Source: Selenomonadaceae bacterium
Lineage (GTDB): Bacteria > Bacillota > Negativicutes > Selenomonadales > Selenomonadaceae
Direction of reading: 5' to 3'
DNA: 64,000 nucleotides
Assembly: GCA_017549815.1 (NCBI GenBank)
Contig: JAFYNH010000007.1
Span: forward strand, 1 to 64,000
Below the pieces are notes generated by a model. That model was given only the letters and a program-made list of their open reading frames with translations. It was not told the origin of the DNA and searched no databases. Below, piece after piece: positions 60,282 to 64,000 of this stretch. Position 1 is the stretch's first letter; every line of letters starts with the position of its first letter. The translations under genes were made by a program, and so were the position numbers.

Positions 60282-61322
60282 TCACACAAACATTCCCTCG
60301 CCTTGACCACGAACAATGACAATCTCGCCCCTGTCCTCAAGCGTGCGAATGACATTAACAATCTTAGTCTGCGCCTCTTCAACGTCGCGAATCTTAACAG
60401 GTCCCATATAAGAAATTTCTTCCTTCAACATATCGGCGGCGCGTTTCGACATGTTCTTATAAATCTTCGCCGTAACGTCTTCATTGGTCGCCTTCATTGC
60501 CAGCGCAAGTTCTTTGGTATCAACTTCACGCACAACCAACTGTACAGAACGATCGTCGAGCAAAATAATATCCTCGAAGACGAACATGAGTTGCTTGATT
60601 TCTTCGGCGAGTTCGGGATTTTCTGCCTCCAACGATTCGATAATTGCGCGTTCCGTCGAACGGTCGACACGGTTCAAAATCTCGACAACCGCCGGTACAC
60701 CACCAGCAATCGTAAAGTCTTGAGTCGACAAGGACGATAATTTTTTCTCCAAAACTTTTTCTATCTCGCGAATAACGTCAGGCGAAGTCCTGTCCATAAG
60801 CGCGATTCTCTTTGCAACGTCGGCTTGCATATCTATCGATAAACCGCTCATGACGATACCCGCTTGGTCGGGCGATAAATACGCCATAACCAACGCGATT
60901 GTCTGCGGGTGTTCGTTTTGCAGAAAGTTCAAAAGCTGAGACGGGTCTGTCTTGCGTAAGAACTCAAACGGACGAACTTGCAAGCTCGTAGTCAATTTCT
61001 TGAGAATTTCCCCTGCCTTATCCGCGCCTAAAGCTTTTTCCAAAGTATTCTGCGCGAATTCAATACCGCCCGTCGAAATGTAATCGTTCGCCATCATCAG
61101 CTGATAAAATTCGCCGATAATCTGATTCTTTTTATCAATGCTAACCTGCTTGTTGTTGGCTATGTCGAGCGTAATTGTTTCAATTTCGTCCTCGTCCATA
61201 TGCGGGAAAACTTTCGCGGCGCAATCACTGCCTAAAGCAATAAAAAGTATCGCCGCCTTTTCGTGAGCACTCATCTTTTTAGGCTCGGCATACATGTCAT
61301 ATGATAAATCAGGTGCTGCCAT
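60282..61322 (-). CDS. fliG: Flagellar motor switch protein FliG
   Basis: A rotor component linking the MS ring to the C ring and stator. MSAHEKAAILFIALGSDCAA, then the middle EHPQTIALVMAYL (EHPQ motif), and C-terminal charged torque helix region IKQLMFVFEDIILLDDRSVQ. 346 residues, standard. SD GGAGGAG before ATG 61322. It lies downstream of fliE and fliF on minus, in the conserved order. Confidence 0.96.
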   Translation of the reverse strand: MAAPDLSYDMYAEPKKMSAHEKAAILFIALGSDCAAKVFPHMDEDEIETITLDIANNKQVSIDKKNQIIGEFYQLMMANDYISTGGIEFAQNTLEKALGADKAGEILKKLTTSLQVRPFEFLRKTDPSQLLNFLQNEHPQTIALVMAYLSPDQAGIVMSGLSIDMQADVAKRIALMDRTSPDVIREIEKVLEKKLSSLSTQDFTIAGGVPAVVEILNRVDRSTERAIIESLEAENPELAEEIKQLMFVFEDIILLDDRSVQLVVREVDTKELALAMKATNEDVTAKIYKNMSKRAADMLKEEISYMGPVKIRDVEEAQTKIVNVIRTLEDRGEIVIVRGQGEGMFV

Positions 61323-61339
61323 AATATCTCCTCCAGTTA

Positions 61340-61428
61340 AATAAAAAAGTGATTAGTGAAAAGTGATTAGTGATTAGAATTTTTCTTTGCTAACCACTAA
61401 TCACTAATCGCTAACCACTGAAGATTAC
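61340..61428. repeat. AGTGATTAGTGATTAG-type repeats between fliF and fliG
   Basis: AGTGATTAGTGAAAAGTGAT and TAGTGATTAG are followed by the inverted form TAACCACTAATCACTAATCG, CTAACCACTG. A third repeat word family, related to CCACTGACCAC at 24755. Confidence 0.85.
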
Positions 61429-63233
61429 TCATCCGAGATAATCCACATTTTGATAAGCCAAGCGACTTCTTCGGGTTTCTCGTTGATAAGTTTCAAGATA
61501 GCTTCCTTTTCTTGTTTCAATTTTCTTTCTTCGGGCGTAAGATAATCTTCCTCATCTTCTTCTACGAATTCATTTTCTGACATTCCATCACGAGCTTTCT
61601 TTGCGGCGGCTGCAACGGCGTCGGCTTCTGCCTCAGCCTCTTCTTCTGCAAGACGCTTTTCTTCTTCGAGACGACGTTCTTCTTCAGCGCGTTGAGCCTC
61701 TTCTTCTGCGAGACGTTTTTCTTCTTCGAGGCGACGTGCCTCTTCCTCTGCGCGACGTGCTTCTTCTTCGGCGCGTCTTTTTTCTTCTTCAAGGCGTTTT
61801 TGTTCTTCGCGAGCTTTTCTTTCTGCCGCGAGTTGTGCCTCGATAGCCGCTTGACGCTCTTTGCGTTTCTTCCAGCGATACATGAGGAATCCGCCCAATA
61901 TTAAGGCTGCAAGTAAAATCATAGCCGCAATCTCCGTGTAAAAAATTCTGTCTTTGCGTAACTGTTCAAGTCGTGCCTCTTCCGCCATACGGTCTTTCAA
62001 ATCGGTATTAAACGGCATTGGCTCGACCGATATTGTGTCGCCGCGATCTTCGTTAATTCCTGCCGCCGAACTTACCGCTCGAAGGAGTCCTTCTTGTTGC
62101 AAGTCGGTTATCTCGTCGCTTACCAAAACGGCAACCGTAAGGCGGCGAATTGAACCGGGCGACGCTATGATTTTTTGATTCTCTTCATTGATTTCATAAT
62201 TCCTAGTTGATTCTTTACGCTCATATTCGGCGTTGGCGTTTCTATCTTCGGCGACGTAACCGGGAATATTGCTCTGAATACCTGCACCACCGCCGGGCGC
62301 AGTCGATTCGCCACTATAACTTTCAGTGATGTCCTGTTGACTGCGGATAATGCCCGATTCGTCAACTACAGGCGTGAAAGTTTGACGGTCGATAGATCTG
62401 TCGTCGAAGTCAAGCTCGACGCTGACTCTGACGAAGGCATTGCCGACGCCGAGTGTCTTGTCAAGCATGGTTTGAATATTTTGCTGAATATGGTCGCGAA
62501 CTTTCTTGGTCATTTCGATTTGATTAAGCGTCCGCAAATTTTTCTGTTGTTCTTTTTCGAGGTCGTCCTCTTCATTTTTATTGAGGATATTTCCTTGCTC
62601 GTCAATGATAGTAATATTTTCGGGCGCGAGACCTTGAACGCTATGGCTGACCAAATTCACAATGCCCTTAACTTCTGGCTTAGTCAATTCCGTACCCGGC
62701 TTAAGCATAAGGAGGATTGACGCCGTAGCGGGCTTTTCATTCTTTTTATAAAGGCTGTCTTCGGGCAAGACGATATGAACACGAGCCTTTTCGACGGTGC
62801 CCAAATGTTCGATTGTGCGTGTAAGTTCGCCCTGCAATGCTTGAAGATAATTTATCTTATTTTGAAACTCGGTGACGCCGAGCTTGCTGTCGTCGAAGAG
62901 TTCAAAACCTTTATTGCCGCGTGGCAGTCCTGCCGAAGCCAATTCCAATCGCAAATCGTGAACTTGAGTGGCAGGCACCAAGATCGTTGCGCCCTTTTTA
63001 TCTTCAACCAAATCATAGGGGATACCGTTTTCCTTGAGGTTATTCACAACGTCGCCGGCATCTTTTGTTTCTAAGTTGGTGTACAAAGGCACATAATCGG
63101 GCTTGCTACCGTACCAGAAACTGATTCCGACAAATAAGAGTATAAGTCCGAATAATCCGCCGATAAAAGCGTACTTGTACTTTTTGTCGTATCGATTCCA
63201 AAGTTCCCGGAGCCGCTCTCTCCAATTCGCCAA
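61425..63233 (-). CDS. fliF: Flagellar M-ring protein FliF
   Basis: Builds the MS ring in the inner membrane. First span about 25-45 (FIGGLFGLILLFVGISFWYG). VPLYTNLETKDAGDVVNNLK and the ring-building motifs QGELTRTIEHLGTVEKARVH with IVLPEDSLY follow. The second span (FYTEIAAMILLAALILGGFL) is near 440-460. The cytoplasmic tail has a long Glu/Arg/Ala coiled coil (about 470-550), longer than usual, before the FliG-binding end EVAWLIKMWI. 602 residues. In the motor it binds FliG. Confidence 0.96.
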   Translation of the reverse strand: MANWRERLRELWNRYDKKYKYAFIGGLFGLILLFVGISFWYGSKPDYVPLYTNLETKDAGDVVNNLKENGIPYDLVEDKKGATILVPATQVHDLRLELASAGLPRGNKGFELFDDSKLGVTEFQNKINYLQALQGELTRTIEHLGTVEKARVHIVLPEDSLYKKNEKPATASILLMLKPGTELTKPEVKGIVNLVSHSVQGLAPENITIIDEQGNILNKNEEDDLEKEQQKNLRTLNQIEMTKKVRDHIQQNIQTMLDKTLGVGNAFVRVSVELDFDDRSIDRQTFTPVVDESGIIRSQQDITESYSGESTAPGGGAGIQSNIPGYVAEDRNANAEYERKESTRNYEINEENQKIIASPGSIRRLTVAVLVSDEITDLQQEGLLRAVSSAAGINEDRGDTISVEPMPFNTDLKDRMAEEARLEQLRKDRIFYTEIAAMILLAALILGGFLMYRWKKRKERQAAIEAQLAAERKAREEQKRLEEEKRRAEEEARRAEEEARRLEEEKRLAEEEAQRAEEERRLEEEKRLAEEEAEAEADAVAAAAKKARDGMSENEFVEEDEEDYLTPEERKLKQEKEAILKLINEKPEEVAWLIKMWIISDE

Positions 63234-63237
63234 TTAA

Positions 63238-63335
63238 CTCAGTCCTTTCTAGGGACTAGGATTCAGGAACTGGGAACTAGTTCCTAATTCCTAACTCCTA
63301 ACTCTTAGTTCCTAGTTCCTAACCCCTAATCCCTA
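63238..63335. repeat. TAGGAACTAG-type repeats between fliE and fliF
   Basis: CTAGGGACTAGGATTCAGGA and ACTGGGAACTAG, then CCTAATTCCTAACTCCTAAC and TTCCTAGTTCCTAACCCCTA. The fliE stop codon TAG is contributed by the repeat. Confidence 0.85.
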
Positions 63336-63635
63336 TACTTGCATCCGCATGATTTCCTGATATGCTGCCGTAGCACGGTTTCGCAACTGGAGCGTTAATT
63401 GGAGCGCGATTTCCGCTTTTTGAGCCGCAACCACAACTTGTGATACATCTTCTATTCTGCCCGTCGCGAGTGCCGCGTTCATTCTTTCCGATTCGAGTTC
63501 AAGCTCGTTTGTTTTTTTAAGAGCGTCGACCATAAATTTTCTGAAACTTTTAACGGGTTCTTTTGGCGGTGTCTCGCCAATGTGGCTGTGCGCACTCATT
63601 TTTACGGGTGTCATTTCCAACGGCGTTATTTCCAT
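63333..63635 (-). CDS. fliE: Flagellar hook-basal body protein FliE
   Basis: Joins the MS ring to the rod. 100 residues; the C-terminal part FRKFMVDALKKTNELELESE and ALQLTLQLRNRATAAYQEIM with MRMQV at the end is the family signature. SD AAGGAAGG. Downstream of flgC, upstream of fliF. Confidence 0.94.
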   Translation of the reverse strand: MEITPLEMTPVKMSAHSHIGETPPKEPVKSFRKFMVDALKKTNELELESERMNAALATGRIEDVSQVVVAAQKAEIALQLTLQLRNRATAAYQEIMRMQV

Positions 63636-63652
63636 AACTTCACCTTCCTTTT

Positions 63653-63703
63653 TTTCTAGTTGCTAGGGTTTAGGAGCTAGGAACTAGTCCCTACTTCCCT
63701 ATC
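63653..63703. repeat. TAGGGACTAG-type repeat between flgC and fliE
   Basis: TAGTTGCTAGGGTTTAGGAG, CTAGGAACTAGTCCCTACTT and CCCTA. On minus the first units supply the last codons (IGK) and stop TAG of flgC. Confidence 0.8.
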
Positions 63704-64000
63704 TCTAATGCTTTTGTAATCATAGCTTTAGCGGCGTTGATAGCCGTAGAATTCGCCTCGTAAGCACGCTGAGCGGTTATCATGTCGACCATTTCAGTAA
63801 CGATATTGACGTTTGGTTTTTCGACGTAACCTTCAGCATTGGCGTCGGGATGACCCGGATCGTAGACGAGCGGTCCTTGTGTAGTATCTTCTTCAATGGC
63901 GACTGCGCGGACGCCTTCGCTAGTTTGGCGACTTATACCGACGGCACGCCTTAAAGTCTTTTCAAAACTTTTTGGCTCACGTTCTCGCGGCTCAAAGACG
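63691..64000 (-). CDS. flgC: Flagellar basal-body rod protein FlgC (C-terminal part)
   Basis: Partial: the 5' end lies beyond the right edge. The visible 102 codons read PLVYDPGHPDANAEGYVEKP, NVNIVTEMVDMITAQRAYEA and NSTAINAAKAMITKALEIGK. This is the characteristic C-terminus of the proximal rod protein FlgC (NVNxVxEMVDMIxAxRAYEAN). Order flgC-fliE-fliF-fliG is the standard one. Confidence 0.94.
   Translation of the reverse strand, partial: VFEPREREPKSFEKTLRRAVGISRQTSEGVRAVAIEEDTTQGPLVYDPGHPDANAEGYVEKPNVNIVTEMVDMITAQRAYEANSTAINAAKAMITKALEIGK

Overview
The window looks like a chromosome piece from a motile, anaerobic, Gram-negative-type Firmicute, most likely of the Negativicutes (Selenomonas-like). 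That is an inference from gene content: the dnaX-ebfC-recR block, a SigH-type sigma factor, CbiD/CbiP/CobU-type cobalamin genes, YheC/YheD ATP-grasp and PFL/DUF711 proteins, dTDP-glucose dehydratase and a flagellar fliE-fliF-fliG cluster. GC content is moderate, and TTG starts behind strong Shine-Dalgarno (SD) sites are unusually common.

Layout: 1-2196 is a wrecked type I restriction-modification locus (hsdM and hsdS remnants) carrying one partial and one complete TnpB-only IS200/IS605-type element. 2256-7946 holds pyruvate kinase, a MATE transporter with a C-terminal ATPase-like extension, and two tandemly duplicated stand-alone condensation-domain proteins. 8029-11852 is a spermidine/putrescine ABC operon (potABCD). 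11944-19748 (minus) carries ybaK, a HAD phosphatase, murI, two DUF445 proteins and a 969-residue ATP-grasp fusion. truA and an amino-acid permease follow on plus. 22242-27081 is a minus-strand run: cobU, a GNAT gene, cobyric acid synthase, a MetH-activation-domain protein, map and queC. 27220-30361 is sigH, an ACT protein, PFL and nth. 30488-33258 has mpg, a TPR protein and a secreted protein. 33308-36044 is tRNA-Ser, a rod-shaped RNA candidate, dnaX, ebfC and recR. 36087-38321 is a toxin-antitoxin pair behind leuA.

38516-46209 is an array of eight paralogous amino-acid-binding lipoproteins with one permease and no ATPase. It is interrupted by a 340-bp non-autonomous IS605-type element that keeps the guide-RNA-like end but no tnpB. 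After it come an AMIN/amidase cell-wall enzyme, rfbB, a broken hicB, cbiD, two tRNA-Val genes, a hybrid histidine kinase with a binding-protein sensor domain, a DUF4127 protein, an amylase/4-alpha-glucanotransferase fusion, and flagellar fliG, fliF, fliE and flgC running off the right edge.

Two genome-wide signals stand out. First, the 9-mer ATCTGCGCG occurs about 34 times, split evenly between strands (about 0.5 expected), like a DNA uptake sequence. Second, families of short degenerate repeats (TAGGGACTAG-like, ATTACGCATT-like, AGTGATTAG-like, AAAGCTGAAAGCT-like) fill many intergenic gaps and have leaked into coding sequence, stop codons and lipoprotein signal peptides. All calls were made by reading; no database search was possible.
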